A DNA stretch of 55,476 bases from Terriglobia bacterium (GTDB lineage Bacteria; Acidobacteriota; Terriglobia; JAIQFV01). The translations under genes were made by a program, and so were the position numbers. This document shows positions 17,678-27,332 of the stretch, piece after piece; position 1 is the first letter of the stretch, and every line of letters starts with the position of its first letter. The notes under the pieces are model-generated. The model was given only the letters and a program-made list of their open reading frames with translations, ran no database searches and was not told the DNA's origin. The stretch lies in the NCBI GenBank assembly GCA_020073085.1, contig JAIQFV010000022.1:1-55476 (forward strand). The letters are read 5' to 3'.

Positions 17678-18859
17678 CTATTTTTGGTCGAATAACTTGG
17701 CGCGAGGATCTCCAGGTTGAAGGCGTTCCAATTCCCGCAGGAGCTCTTTGGTCCGCTCGTCGCTTGCCGACGGCGTAACGACTTGCACCTCGACGACTTG
17801 ATCGCCGCGGGTGGATCCCTTCGAGGATCTGACCCCTTTTCCCGCCAGTCGGAATTTCTGGCCGCTCTCCGTTCCTGCAGGGATCTTCAGAATAGCGCGG
17901 CCGTCGAGAGTGGGCACCTCAATCCGCGCCCCCAGCGCCGCCTCACTCACCGAAATGGGAACCACCGAATGAATGTTGTCCCCGTCCCGTTTGAAGAAAG
18001 GGTGTTCCGAGACCTGAATGACCAGATAGAGATCTCCGGGGGGAATTCCCTCAAGTCCGGATTCCCCCTTGCCGGCCACGCGGAGGCGGGTCCCGGTGTG
18101 CACCCCGGGCGGAATTCTCACCTTGATGGGAACGGATTTCTCGATGCGCCCCAATCCGTGACAGCTCCCGCACACTGAGGGCAATTTTCCAGTCCCCCCG
18201 CAGTGGGGACAGATTGATGAAGCCCTTGAGCGGCCTCGCATCACGTTGATGGTGCCGGTGCCCCCGCATTCGGCGCAGGGTCCTGCGGTTTTGCTCCGGC
18301 CTTTGCCTGTGCCGCCACAACTCGGACACTTTTCCTCGCGGAGGACATTCATGCGGATCTCGGTGCCCCGGATTGAATCCCAAAAGTCCAGTCGGACCGG
18401 GGTTTCAATGTCCCTTCCCCGCATGGGCTCCGAGGGCATCGGCTCCCGCCCGACAGCGCCTTCTCTGAAAAGTTGGGAGAACAGGTCTCTCAAATCGGGC
18501 TTTGGAGACCGGCCCGCACCGGGTCTGAAGGGGCCTTGCCCGCCCCCCGAGAAATCAAAATTGGAAAAATCGAAATTGGAGAAGTCAAACCCGCCCGCGC
18601 CGGGACGCGCCTGCTGCCATGAGCCGTCTGCGAAACGCGGGTCCGCAGTCCCGAATTGATCATACATCTCCCGCTTTTTTGGATCGCTGAGAACTTCGTA
18701 GGCCTCGGAGATCTTCTTGAATTTCTCTTCAGCCGCCTTGTTTCCCGGATTCACATCGGGATGATGCTTGCGGGCGAGTCGTCGGTAGGCCTTCTTGATC
18801 TCGTCCGGTGTGGCCGTTCGCTTTATGCCCAGCCGCTCGTAAAAGTCTTCTTGCGCCAT
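17678..18859 (-). CDS. dnaJ: Chaperone protein DnaJ (Hsp40)
   Basis: A 393-residue co-chaperone that stimulates DnaK ATPase and delivers clients. The J domain spans residues 1-70 with HPD at 33-35. A Gly/Phe region (75-120) contains a tandem FDFSN repeat. The zinc domain has four CxxC motifs at 178-181, 195-198, 217-220 and 230-233, i.e. a complete type I DnaJ. The C-terminal substrate-binding domains follow ([49 protein letters not shown]). The start [11 protein letters not shown] fits the family; an ATG 8 codons upstream is possible because the GGAGG lies 13 nt from the chosen ATG. It is probably transcribed apart from dnaK-hsp20. Confidence 0.93.
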   Translation of the reverse strand: MAQEDFYERLGIKRTATPDEIKKAYRRLARKHHPDVNPGNKAAEEKFKKISEAYEVLSDPKKREMYDQFGTADPRFADGSWQQARPGAGGFDFSNFDFSNFDFSGGGQGPFRPGAGRSPKPDLRDLFSQLFREGAVGREPMPSEPMRGRDIETPVRLDFWDSIRGTEIRMNVLREEKCPSCGGTGKGRSKTAGPCAECGGTGTINVMRGRSRASSICPHCGGTGKLPSVCGSCHGLGRIEKSVPIKVRIPPGVHTGTRLRVAGKGESGLEGIPPGDLYLVIQVSEHPFFKRDGDNIHSVVPISVSEAALGARIEVPTLDGRAILKIPAGTESGQKFRLAGKGVRSSKGSTRGDQVVEVQVVTPSASDERTKELLRELERLQPGDPRAKLFDQK

Positions 18860-19027
18860 ATCGAGTCTTTCGCCTCCACTCATCGACCCCGGTTAAAAGG
18901 AAGGTGTCTCAGCTTGTGGTCATCGGGAAAACAGGGCTGCAACTCTTTATCCGCGAGCAGGAATCCTGCGGTCGAATGGGTGTGGTCACCTCGCCGCGTT
19001 CCCGCGGCGGGGGCTTTGTCAGACGGC

Positions 19028-19063
19028 AAAAAAAACCCGGCAAAACAATCTGCAGGGTCTGCC
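19028..19063 (-). terminator. Terminator after hsp20
   Basis: Directly after the hsp20 TAA, the minus strand reads CTTTGGCA ... TGCCGGG followed by eight T. The stem is 7 bp, of which three are G-U pairs, so it is weak, but the T tract is ideal. It would end the dnaK-hsp20 transcript before dnaJ. Confidence 0.5.
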
Positions 19064-19068
19064 AAAGT

Positions 19069-19518
19069 TTATTCCCGTCTTTCGATGGGAATGATGCGGG
19101 AAGAAGCGGTTCGTTTGGGTAGCGTGATACGGAGGACCCCGTCCGTCAGCTGGGCGTCGACGCGTGTTTCATCAATCTCCGATGAAAACTCAAGAGCGCG
19201 CTGGAACTTTCCCGAGGCACACTCGACCCGGTGATAGTTCTCCTTGGGGATCCCCTGGCTGAGCTTCCGTTCCCCGGAAAGGATAATCTTTCGACCCCGG
19301 ACTTGCAAGTCAATGTCCTCTCGCGATACCCCCGGCAACTCGGCCGTAATGGCGTACTTATCGTCGGTCTCGTAGCAGTCCACCACGGGCGTCCAATACC
19401 CGGCCGAACTGGTCGGCATCAGGGACGTGTCGAAGACGGGCTGCGATTCGTCGAAGAGCGAGTTCAATCTTTTCTGAATCAGCATCAGATCCTTGAGCAA
19501 ATCAGAGGGAGTCGGCAT
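19069..19518 (-). CDS. Hsp20-family small heat shock protein
   Basis: A 149-residue alpha-crystallin-type holdase. The core domain runs from about residue 40 to 140. It opens with WTPVVDCYETDDKYAITAEL and has the LPGVSREDIDLQV strand, FQRALEFSSEIDETRVDAQLTDGVLRITLPK near the C-terminus, and IIPIE as the C-terminal I-x-I motif. ATP-independent binding of unfolding proteins is the known role. It lies 68 bases after dnaK, separated by a strong GC-rich hairpin, and has a possible weak RBS (AAGGAG is not seen; CTCCTTATG precedes). Position between dnaK and dnaJ supports a heat-shock cluster. Confidence 0.9.
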   Translation of the reverse strand: MPTPSDLLKDLMLIQKRLNSLFDESQPVFDTSLMPTSSAGYWTPVVDCYETDDKYAITAELPGVSREDIDLQVRGRKIILSGERKLSQGIPKENYHRVECASGKFQRALEFSSEIDETRVDAQLTDGVLRITLPKRTASSRIIPIERRE

Positions 19519-19538
19519 AAGGAGTCAATAGAAGGAAG

Positions 19539-19564
19539 GGGCGCTCGGACTGATCCGAGCGCCC
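19539..19564 (-). promoter_or_regulatory. Intercistronic hairpin between dnaK and hsp20
   Basis: A perfect 11-bp stem GGGCGCTCGGA / TCCGAGCGCCC with a 4-nt loop. On the dnaK transcript it is followed by CTTCCTTCT, pyrimidine-rich but not a U tract. It could be a leaky terminator or an RNA-stability element that sets the dnaK to hsp20 ratio. Confidence 0.6.
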
Positions 19565-19586
19565 AACGGTTCACCTGAATTCCGGA

Positions 19587-21521
19587 TTATTTTTTCTCGT
19601 CCACATCCACATACTCGGCATCGATGACGTCCCCTTGTTTACCTTCCGGGGGAGGCGCCGTCGCCCCGCCCGCTTCACCTGCCGGTGCGCCGGGCGGAGG
19701 AGCGGCCTGCCCCGCCGTTGCCCCGGCCTGCTTGTACATGGCTTCGGCGAGCTTGTGGGTGGCCGCCGTAAGGGCCTCGACGGCTTGATTGATGCGCTCC
19801 AGGCCGCCTTCTTCCATGGCCTTCTTCGTGTCGGTAATCGCTGCCTCGATGTTCTTGGCATCGGCCTCGGAGACCTTCTCGCGATTCTCCTTCAAGAGTT
19901 TTTCCGTGTTGTACACCATGGAATCGGCGCGGTTCTTGGCCTCGATTTCCTCCCGACGCCGTTTGTCCTCTTCAGCGTGGGCATCGGCGTCCTTCTGCAT
20001 TTGAGAAATCTCATCCTTCTTCAAACCGCTGGAGGCGGTGATCGTGATCTTCTGTTCCTTGCCGGTGCCCAGGTCTTTCGCCTGGACATTCACTATCCCA
20101 TTGGCATCAATATCGAAGGTTACCTCGATTTGCGGGATGCCGCGCGGGGCGGGCGGGAGTCCGATCAAATGGAATTTCCCGAGCGTCCGGTTGTCAGCCG
20201 CCATGGATCGCTCTCCCTGGAGCACGTGCACCTCAACAGAAGTCTGGCTGTCGGCTGCGGTCGAGAAGATCTCACTCTTCCGGGTCGGGATGGTCGTGTT
20301 CCGGGGAATCAGCACCGTATCCACGCCCCCGAGCGTTTCGATCCCGAGCGACAGGGGCGTCACGTCCAGGAGCAACAGATCCTTCACGTCGCCGGCCAGA
20401 ACACCCGCTTGAATCGCCGCGCCTACGCCCACGACCTCATCCGGATTCACGCCCTTGTGGGGTTCCTTTCCGAAAAGGTCCTTCACAATCTGTTGGACGC
20501 GGGGAATACGGGTAGAGCCTCCCACCAGCACGACTTCATCGATGTCGCTCGACTTCAAACCGGCGTCCGCGAGGGCCCGCTGGCACGGTCCCACCGAGCG
20601 TTGCAGAATGTCCTCGCAGAGCTGCTCAAACTTGGAGCGTGTCAGCTTCATCAACAGGTGCTTGGGTCCACTGGCGTCCGCTGTAACAAAGGGGAGATTG
20701 ATTTCCGTCTCCATGGCCGTCGAGAGCTCGCATTTGGCTTTTTCGGCCGCCTCTTTCAAACGCTGCAGAGCCATGCGGTCCTTGGACAGGTCAATCCCCT
20801 GGTCCCGGCGAAATTCTTCCGTGATCCATTCAATGAGGCGATGGTCGATGTTGTCGCCTCCGAGGTGGGTGTCTCCATTCGTGGATTTTACCTCGACAAC
20901 CCCTTCTCCCACTTCGAGGATCGAGATGTCAAAAGTCCCGCCTCCAAAGTCATACACGGCAATGGTTTCATCTTTCTTTTTGTCCAAGCCATAGGCCAAG
21001 GCGGCGGCGGTGGGTTCGTTGACGATTCTAACGACATCCAATCCCGCGATTCGGCCTGCGTCTTTAGTGGCTTGCCGCTGGGAATCGTTAAAATACGCCG
21101 GAACGGTGATCACGGCCTTCTCCACTTTTTGTCCAAGATAGTCTTCAGCGCTCTGCTTCATCTTCTGCAGAATCATGGCGGAGATTTCAGGAGGGGAATA
21201 GTCCTTGCCTGTGATTGAGACATGGGCATCCCCGCCGCCGGCCTGAACCACTTTGTACGGCACCATCTTCATCTCTTCGTTGACTTCATTGTAGCGTCGA
21301 CCCATAAAACGCTTAATCGAGAAAACAGTGTTCTCCGGGTTGGTGATGGCCTGACGCTTGGCCACCTGGCCAACAAGTCGCTCTCCCGACTTGGTGAAGG
21401 CAACCACGGAGGGGGTCGTCCGGCTCCCTTCGGAGTTGGCAATGACCACAGGCTCGCCACCCTCCATGACAGCCACCACGCTGTTGGTAGTTCCCAGGTC
21501 GATTCCGATCGTTTTACTCAT
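19587..21521 (-). CDS. dnaK: Chaperone protein DnaK (Hsp70)
   Basis: A 644-residue Hsp70. The ATPase domain starts [22 protein letters not shown] and has [27 protein letters not shown], the [10 protein letters not shown] motif and the linker [13 protein letters not shown]. The substrate-binding and lid domains follow, and the tail is Ala/Pro/Gly-rich, ending in a DnaK-type acidic end ([11 protein letters not shown]). GGAGG lies 9 nt before the ATG 21521; the frame to 21593 is rejected. Upstream is a near-consensus sigma-70 promoter. No CIRCE element and no grpE or hrcA gene is next to it. Confidence 0.97.
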   Translation of the reverse strand: MSKTIGIDLGTTNSVVAVMEGGEPVVIANSEGSRTTPSVVAFTKSGERLVGQVAKRQAITNPENTVFSIKRFMGRRYNEVNEEMKMVPYKVVQAGGGDAHVSITGKDYSPPEISAMILQKMKQSAEDYLGQKVEKAVITVPAYFNDSQRQATKDAGRIAGLDVVRIVNEPTAAALAYGLDKKKDETIAVYDFGGGTFDISILEVGEGVVEVKSTNGDTHLGGDNIDHRLIEWITEEFRRDQGIDLSKDRMALQRLKEAAEKAKCELSTAMETEINLPFVTADASGPKHLLMKLTRSKFEQLCEDILQRSVGPCQRALADAGLKSSDIDEVVLVGGSTRIPRVQQIVKDLFGKEPHKGVNPDEVVGVGAAIQAGVLAGDVKDLLLLDVTPLSLGIETLGGVDTVLIPRNTTIPTRKSEIFSTAADSQTSVEVHVLQGERSMAADNRTLGKFHLIGLPPAPRGIPQIEVTFDIDANGIVNVQAKDLGTGKEQKITITASSGLKKDEISQMQKDADAHAEEDKRRREEIEAKNRADSMVYNTEKLLKENREKVSEADAKNIEAAITDTKKAMEEGGLERINQAVEALTAATHKLAEAMYKQAGATAGQAAPPPGAPAGEAGGATAPPPEGKQGDVIDAEYVDVDEKK

Positions 21522-21571
21522 TTTTTCATTCCTCCACGGCGCCAGGGGTATCCCACCCACGCCACTCCCAG

Positions 21572-21600
21572 AAATTAAGATGGGGTCACCCAAATGTCAA
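21572..21600 (-). promoter_or_regulatory. dnaK promoter (sigma-70 type)
   Basis: On the minus strand: TTGACA (21600-21595), a 17-nt spacer, then TAATTT (21577-21572). The start of transcription would be near 21565, leaving a leader of about 44 bases. The spacer contains CCCCATCT, which resembles a sigma-32 -10 box, but the distance to CTTGAC (10 nt) is too short for that sigma factor. Confidence 0.7.
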
Positions 21601-21712
21601 GCACATGAAAACCTTATGCCTTCGGGGCATGAGCAGGCCCTTGCACCGGCGCGGATCCAAAGCTCTTTCACCCCCCGCAGGGGCGCGCTCTCGGTCGGGC
21701 CCGGACACCCTA

Positions 21713-24700
21713 TCAAGGCAAAAGTAAGACCGGCGCTCCATTGTCGCCAAACAGGTTCGTCGTTGTAGTCGAGGCGCCATTGACTCCCAGGAGTATGAAC
21801 TGGGTCCTGAATCCACCGCCATCCGCAATCTGCGGGAAGATCAGGGGCTGCGGAGCGAGTTGATTTGAATCGGCCAGTGGAAACGTGGTGATCAGGAAGT
21901 CATTCCGCGCATTGTTGAGCGAGCGCAGCGTGAGCGCCACAAAGGGAGAGGCTGCGCTGATCTCCAGAACCCCCGTCGTGAAACTGCCCGGCAGCCCGGG
22001 GATGAATTGTCCCGCAAACGCCGCCGTATGGCCGTTGCCGTTGAGCGTGGTCACGTTGCTGCCGGCGAAGGTGCTCCCATCGTTTTGAAACGCCGTCAGG
22101 GTCAGCTGCAGACTGGAGCCGCCGGGACTGGCGATCGCCAACCCGGTGTTGTGTCCCCCCGTCAAATCAACAAAGATCCGCGCCCGGGTCGTCGGGGTGG
22201 CCGAAGGAATCCCCGACTCCGTCACCAGCGCCCCGCCCTGCGTAAAGCTCAACACCCCCGCCCCGACCGGCGCGTTGGGGTTACTCCCGTTGGGTTCCAC
22301 CTGCACCGACCCGGCATTGGCCACCGTCGGGGACCCGTCGCTTTGCAGCGTGAACACCCCCCCCGGGGGGATCGAGTAATCGAAGCTCGATTGCGACGGC
22401 CCGTTGACCTGATGGACGACCAGCGCCGCTCCCGTGTCGGTGAAGAACTTCACCTGCCCGGTCTCGGTCGCCGCAGAGGTGTTCAACAGGATCAGCAGGG
22501 TCTTGTTCCCGTTGCCATCGGCAAACTGGGGGAAGAACACCTTTCCGGTCGGTGCCGCCCGCGTCAGATCCGCAATGGGGGTGCTCGTGAACAGGCTGTT
22601 GTTGCGCTGGTTGGTGGTTTGCCGCAAGCCCAGGATGGACAGCGGCTGGGTGCTGCTAATCTCCAGCGTCCCAAACTGCGTCACGGTGGTGAAATTGGCC
22701 GGCAGCGCAAACCCCGGCGCGAGGTCCTGCAGCTGAGTGACGAACTTGGCCACATGGCTCCCGGGCGCCATGGAAGCTTGTCCCGTGGCCAGCAACGTGG
22801 TTCCAGTGACGTCGCGGAGACTGAAGGTGATCGTCGCCGTGGCGCCGCCCCGGTTCACGATTGCCACCCCGGTGTCCACCGTGATCGTGCCCGCCGGGAA
22901 CTGCGGAGTAGGAGCGGGGACCCCGGTCCGGGAGTCCACAAACAGCTTGGCATGAGTGGTCGCTGGGGAGGAAGGGACCCCGGCTTCGCTCACCACCACA
23001 TTGTTCTGGCTGAAGGTAAAAACCGCTGTCCCGTAAGGCCCATTGCCCGAATTCGTCGTCACCACGCCGTAGCCGGCCTGCACTGAGCCGCTGCCACCGA
23101 TGGTGGTAGCGGTGGCGACACCTCCGCTGGAAACCGAAAGATTCACCTGTGATGAACCGCTGGCGGTGGCGTTTGCCACCAGATCCACTAGATTCGGAGA
23201 CAGGGTGGAACGGCATTCGCCTACGCCAGAGCCCGTGATCGCCTGGATTTGATAAAAGTATTCATACCCTGACGCCACTTCCTGGTCGAGAAAGGAGGTT
23301 ACCCCAGTAAATAAATTATCTCCAGACGTGGGATTCGAACTCCGAGTCGCCGGGTTGATCAGCTTGAAGAAAACACCGTTGCGGCCATAGTAGGACGACG
23401 GTATCGGATCAGTCTCGAAATTGTGACCCGGCTGTGAGGCCGCTGTGCGATACAGCCGATATCCGGTCGCGCCCGCCACAGCATTCCATTGAAGCATAAT
23501 GCCGCCGGAAGCTTGAGCGGTGGCTGTAAAGCTCGTGGGGGCGGACGGTGAACCGGGACCTCCGGGTGCTGTCGAGCAACCCGCTTGAAACCTGACCGCC
23601 TGGGAGCCTTCGATCCCATGCGCCCGGAATGCCTGAAAGATCAAGTCGCCATTGGGTGTGCCGTTCGCCAGGTTTCCATCGTCGTCGTCCACGGCAAGGA
23701 AATTGGTATAGATGCTGCCTGCGCCGTCACTTCCCAGGGCGCTCGTGATGCCGGGGAGCCCGAGATAATAAAGCCGTTCAATCATGAACCAGGCCTGGTT
23801 CGTCCCATAGCGGGTGACCAGAGCCTTGAACAGGTCAAGCACCGAACCCGAGGAGAGATGGCCTTCGCAATGACATTCAAAACCGAGCCTCCCCTTGCAA
23901 GCGTCCGATGTCCTGAGGGTACCACAGGCATTCACTTGATCGTTGCTTTGCAGTCGACCCGTCGTTCCCGCAGGACAGGCACCCGACCCATTATCGTTGC
24001 AGATGAAGATGTTGAAATCCCGAATACCGGTTTGCTGCAGGATTTGAGGCTCCGCCGGGAAGCCGGCAGTGTTGCAGGCATCGCCTTGTGGGAAGCCGTG
24101 GAAAGACGTTCCGGGCGGAAGCGGGGGGAAGCTGTCACCCGGACTCAGGCAGGAACGGTGGGTGTTCAGCCAGGCATCGACATCGGCCAGCCCTTCCCCT
24201 TTGCCCAAATCGCCGGTGTTTCCGTTGGTCTTGGTATGAAAATCCAGGGCATGACCGTATTCATGCGACATGGTATCCGGTTCGGATGCTTGATTGTTCT
24301 CTCCGTCTGGGATGCTACAAGAACCCAAGTCCATGCATTCTTGTCCCCCTGCGTTGGGACAACCAGAATCCCAGAATGCATTGCAGCCGTCATTCACCAG
24401 GACATTGAAGTTTTCATTGAAGAAGGAATCCATGGCGGGGCTGAATCCCTTGAGGAATTTCTGGGCGTGGGTGATAGTAAAGTTGTCGTGAAACCACCCG
24501 TTTCGAGCCCCATGCGTTGCCAGCCCGTTTCCAGGTGCCGGAGAACCCGGACTGGTCGAGCACCGGCCATCGTCAAAGTGTGCAGCAAAAACAACACTCC
24601 CCGAGCTATCGGCGGGGCCCTGCGGAGAATTGCACAAGGGAGTGCCAAACTCCCTCACATTGGTCTGGGCTCCGGAGAGCGCTCCGGAAAATCCTGCAAG

Positions 24701-25942
24701 ACTGAGTCCGGCCGGATCAAAAATTCCACCCGGATTCGTATTGACACTGGTGCTTCCGTTCACCACAGTAAAACGGTCGAACGGGACCAGGTACTCGGGG
24801 GCCTGCTGTCCTCCGCTGTTCACAAACCCCGGGGTGCTAACCGGCCCGCGGGTGTAAATCGCGCCTAAGACCTTGCCTTTCTGATAACGGTTCTGATCGA
24901 ACAGGTCAATCCTCTCGCCGGTGTTCGCATCGACCAGGGCCACCAGCGACCGCACATCGTCCGGAACATGAAACTGAATCCGATACACCAGCTCTGCTGT
25001 ATAGCCCTGCCCCGCTGGCCCGTTATAGAGACCCGTCGGGCCTCCCTCCACCGTGGCACTCCTGGCACGAGCGGACTTGGCAGCCGGTGATTCCACCAAG
25101 GTGATGAACAATTCTGCGGCGTGATCGAGAAGTATATCGGTGTCACTCAGTCCAAGTGATTGCTTCAGACGGCCCACCGCCGCCATCGGCGAGAGCCCGG
25201 GTATCACGGAAATGTTGATGTTGGCGATGCGCTCAGCGTCATAGAGGATCATGTTGCCGTGGCTGATGAACATTGAAACAGAGGAATTCAGGATGGGGAC
25301 CCCGCGATAGTTGTTCTGGAAGACGAGGCGGAACTTGCCCGTTGCGTCTTCCAGCATGCCGCTCGCCGCAGGGTCGAGGGTGAGGGCCGCGGGATCAACC
25401 TTGAGAAGATCCTGATTGTCGGCCAGAAACTGGCGGGCTGTTCTCTCAAGACCATCAATCGTTTCTGTGGAGGCGAGTTTGGATTGCCAGGATGGACCCA
25501 ACTTGGACGCCGACTGGCTCCGCGCCGTAAAGGGCACGCCCTCGCCCATGAAACTCCTGGGCACCATGCTGCGCTCATCCACCAGCACCTGCCATTGCAA
25601 GCCGAACTTGCGCTTGAATCCCATCATGGCCGGGCTGTTGGCATAATCCTCCTGGACCTGTTGGTTCAGTGTTCCCGCTTCGACGCGGCTTTGAGATGTT
25701 TCCGGGATATCCTGGGCGGCCAGCTTGGATCGCTCAAAGCCCGTCTTCCCGGGGTGCTGTTGTCGCCGCAGCTCAGTCGCCTTCTTGGCCCACAAGAGTG
25801 AGCCGGTTGAACTAACCCAAAGAAGTACAAAAATAGCGAAAGGAAGGAGCAGAAAAGAGGGAACTTTCTTCAGGGACTCCCACTTGGGCCAGAGCACATC
25901 GGACGTTCGGATCGAATAGGCAGGTTTCACGGTGAAATTCAC
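21713..25942 (-). CDS. Large secreted M36 (fungalysin)-like metallopeptidase with Fn3 and tandem C-terminal modules
   Basis: A 1409-residue exported protein. A long N-terminus with one hydrophobic segment (residues 28-50) leads to a propeptide with FTP-like sequence (about 140-290). The catalytic domain has HEYGH at 560-564 and a downstream Glu in GKGEGLADV (about 583), i.e. HExxH plus third ligand E as in M36/M4-type zinc peptidases. A fibronectin type III domain follows (about 795-900, PTSFTATAQASGGIMLQW). The last 450 residues are two related beta-rich modules: FTFSQNNVVVSEAGVPS matches SFTQGGALVTESGIPS, and FPQFADGNGNKTLLILLN matches FPQIADGGGFRTQFILLG. GTG 25942 is chosen as start because GAGGAGG lies 6 nt upstream. 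It probably degrades extracellular protein. Confidence 0.85.
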   Translation of the reverse strand: MNFTVKPAYSIRTSDVLWPKWESLKKVPSFLLLPFAIFVLLWVSSTGSLLWAKKATELRRQQHPGKTGFERSKLAAQDIPETSQSRVEAGTLNQQVQEDYANSPAMMGFKRKFGLQWQVLVDERSMVPRSFMGEGVPFTARSQSASKLGPSWQSKLASTETIDGLERTARQFLADNQDLLKVDPAALTLDPAASGMLEDATGKFRLVFQNNYRGVPILNSSVSMFISHGNMILYDAERIANINISVIPGLSPMAAVGRLKQSLGLSDTDILLDHAAELFITLVESPAAKSARARSATVEGGPTGLYNGPAGQGYTAELVYRIQFHVPDDVRSLVALVDANTGERIDLFDQNRYQKGKVLGAIYTRGPVSTPGFVNSGGQQAPEYLVPFDRFTVVNGSTSVNTNPGGIFDPAGLSLAGFSGALSGAQTNVREFGTPLCNSPQGPADSSGSVVFAAHFDDGRCSTSPGSPAPGNGLATHGARNGWFHDNFTITHAQKFLKGFSPAMDSFFNENFNVLVNDGCNAFWDSGCPNAGGQECMDLGSCSIPDGENNQASEPDTMSHEYGHALDFHTKTNGNTGDLGKGEGLADVDAWLNTHRSCLSPGDSFPPLPPGTSFHGFPQGDACNTAGFPAEPQILQQTGIRDFNIFICNDNGSGACPAGTTGRLQSNDQVNACGTLRTSDACKGRLGFECHCEGHLSSGSVLDLFKALVTRYGTNQAWFMIERLYYLGLPGITSALGSDGAGSIYTNFLAVDDDDGNLANGTPNGDLIFQAFRAHGIEGSQAVRFQAGCSTAPGGPGSPSAPTSFTATAQASGGIMLQWNAVAGATGYRLYRTAASQPGHNFETDPIPSSYYGRNGVFFKLINPATRSSNPTSGDNLFTGVTSFLDQEVASGYEYFYQIQAITGSGVGECRSTLSPNLVDLVANATASGSSQVNLSVSSGGVATATTIGGSGSVQAGYGVVTTNSGNGPYGTAVFTFSQNNVVVSEAGVPSSPATTHAKLFVDSRTGVPAPTPQFPAGTITVDTGVAIVNRGGATATITFSLRDVTGTTLLATGQASMAPGSHVAKFVTQLQDLAPGFALPANFTTVTQFGTLEISSTQPLSILGLRQTTNQRNNSLFTSTPIADLTRAAPTGKVFFPQFADGNGNKTLLILLNTSAATETGQVKFFTDTGAALVVHQVNGPSQSSFDYSIPPGGVFTLQSDGSPTVANAGSVQVEPNGSNPNAPVGAGVLSFTQGGALVTESGIPSATPTTRARIFVDLTGGHNTGLAIASPGGSSLQLTLTAFQNDGSTFAGSNVTTLNGNGHTAAFAGQFIPGLPGSFTTGVLEISAASPFVALTLRSLNNARNDFLITTFPLADSNQLAPQPLIFPQIADGGGFRTQFILLGVNGASTTTTNLFGDNGAPVLLLP

Positions 25943-26291
25943 AACTGACCTCCTCACCGGCGAAAAGCGCTACCCGGGCCGGATCTCAAATAGGTTTTAT
26001 GTTTTCGCGCTGTTCTTTGACCAAAGCAGCGCGTCGTGTCAGAATAATAGAAGTTCGCGACTACAATCCATGACCAGGGTGTTTTCTCATTTCCGGCATC
26101 AGTTCGGAAGAGCGATTCCGGGTGTTCGTGAGTCAATGGTCAGTTTCTTTAGTGTTGGGAATGGCTGCTCCGCTTGGGACCTGACCGGAGGCCGCGACCT
26201 TCGAATCTCTTTCAAAGCGGACACCGATTGACCCGGTGAGTCTCGGACAGAGGACAATCCTTGTGGAACGAGCACATTTCTTAAGCGGAGT
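25943..26291. other. Divergent intergenic region
   Basis: About 350 bases between the M36-like gene (minus) and the hydrolase gene (plus). No confident promoter, operator or repeat was found; both promoters must be here. Confidence 0.35.
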
Positions 26292-27332
26292 ATGTTATCC
26301 AAAATGACCTTCGAACGCCACTCTAAAAGCTTCAGCCCGCCCCCGACGATCCATTTAAGGGCGATTGCGATTCTCGTCATGCTGTCCGCCACGATGTTAT
26401 TCACTGCGTGTGCCTCGCCGGGGGAAAACGAGACGCTTTCGCCCCAGGAGGCCGTCCGGGTTCGCTCCGGACCGGTCGAGGGGCAGTTCGCTGCTGTGGA
26501 GGGCGCGCAGATCTTCTATTTGGATACCCGGCCCGGTGCCTTGGTTGCCCCTGATGAGCCGGGAGTTGGAACCCAAGCGGTTTCACCGGTGATCCTGATC
26601 CACGGGCTGGGCGCCTCCACCTTCAGTTTTCGGCGGAACATTACAGAACTCTCAAAACACGCCCGTGTGATCGCGCTCGATTTGAAAGGATTTGGTTTTT
26701 CGAAGGAGTATTCCAACCGGGATTTCTCATTTAAGGCCGAATCCGACATTGTGGTGGCCCTTCTGGACAGACTGAAAATTCCACGTGCCACGCTGGTGGG
26801 CCACTCGCTGGGAGGGACGATTGCCGCCCGAGTGGCCGCGGTCTACCCGCAGCGGATCGATCGCCTCGTGCTCATCGACAGCGCCACGCTCTACATCACG
26901 CGCCCTTTCGTGACCCGGCTCCTGCATGGCCGGATGTTTAGCAGCCTGGCCTATCAACTGGCGGGACCCGATCGGCAGCGGGTTCGCAAGCTGCTGCTCA
27001 AGTCGTACGCAGACAAATCCAAAGTCTCGGACGCCGATGTCGAAGGCTACTACTTTCCTTTCACCATAAAAAACTCCGCCGAAGCATTGCGCCTCTTTCT
27101 GACCACCTCCAATCCCAATGAGAATGCGCTTTTCGCCCGGATCCAGGCACCCACTCTGATCCTGTGGGGAGCGGAGGATTCCTTCATCGATCCCAGCGTC
27201 CGCGATTTCCTGCATCGCCAGATCAAGAATTCAACAGTCAAAGTCATCGAGGGGGCCGGCCACGCCCTGATGGAGGAAAAACCGGAGGCGGTCAATCAGG
27301 GGATCATTCAGTTCATTCAGAGGGGAGAGTGA
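26292..27332 (+). CDS. Alpha/beta-hydrolase, probable lipoprotein
   Basis: A 346-residue protein. A signal sequence ends MLFTAC (Cys40), which resembles a lipobox although Phe at -3 is unusual. The hydrolase domain has the oxyanion HGLGAS (104-109), the nucleophile elbow GHSLGG (Ser172), the acid in LILWGAEDSFI and His in EGAGHALMEEKPE. It is a serine hydrolase or esterase of unknown substrate, anchored outside the inner membrane. The end overlaps the convergent glycosyltransferase gene by 20 bases. The start is uncertain: GGAG lies immediately before ATG 26292, and ATG 26304 is an alternative. Confidence 0.8.
   Translation: MLSKMTFERHSKSFSPPPTIHLRAIAILVMLSATMLFTACASPGENETLSPQEAVRVRSGPVEGQFAAVEGAQIFYLDTRPGALVAPDEPGVGTQAVSPVILIHGLGASTFSFRRNITELSKHARVIALDLKGFGFSKEYSNRDFSFKAESDIVVALLDRLKIPRATLVGHSLGGTIAARVAAVYPQRIDRLVLIDSATLYITRPFVTRLLHGRMFSSLAYQLAGPDRQRVRKLLLKSYADKSKVSDADVEGYYFPFTIKNSAEALRLFLTTSNPNENALFARIQAPTLILWGAEDSFIDPSVRDFLHRQIKNSTVKVIEGAGHALMEEKPEAVNQGIIQFIQRGE

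Noticed and set aside
19635-21218. 527-residue open frame antisense to dnaK
   Set aside because: Long open frames opposite dnaK arise from its codon bias and are a well-known artefact; no RBS and no family motif, and dnaK itself is certain.
21522-21712. CIRCE element or sigma-32 promoter before dnaK
   Set aside because: No TTAGCACTC-N9-GAGTGCTAA; CCCCATCT is present but its spacing to CTTGAC is 10 nt, not the 13-14 needed.
22007-24868. Long plus-strand frames (359 and 427 residues) opposite the M36-like gene
   Set aside because: Arg/Gly/Pro-rich shadow translations with no motifs; the minus frame has signal, HExxH and domain repeats.
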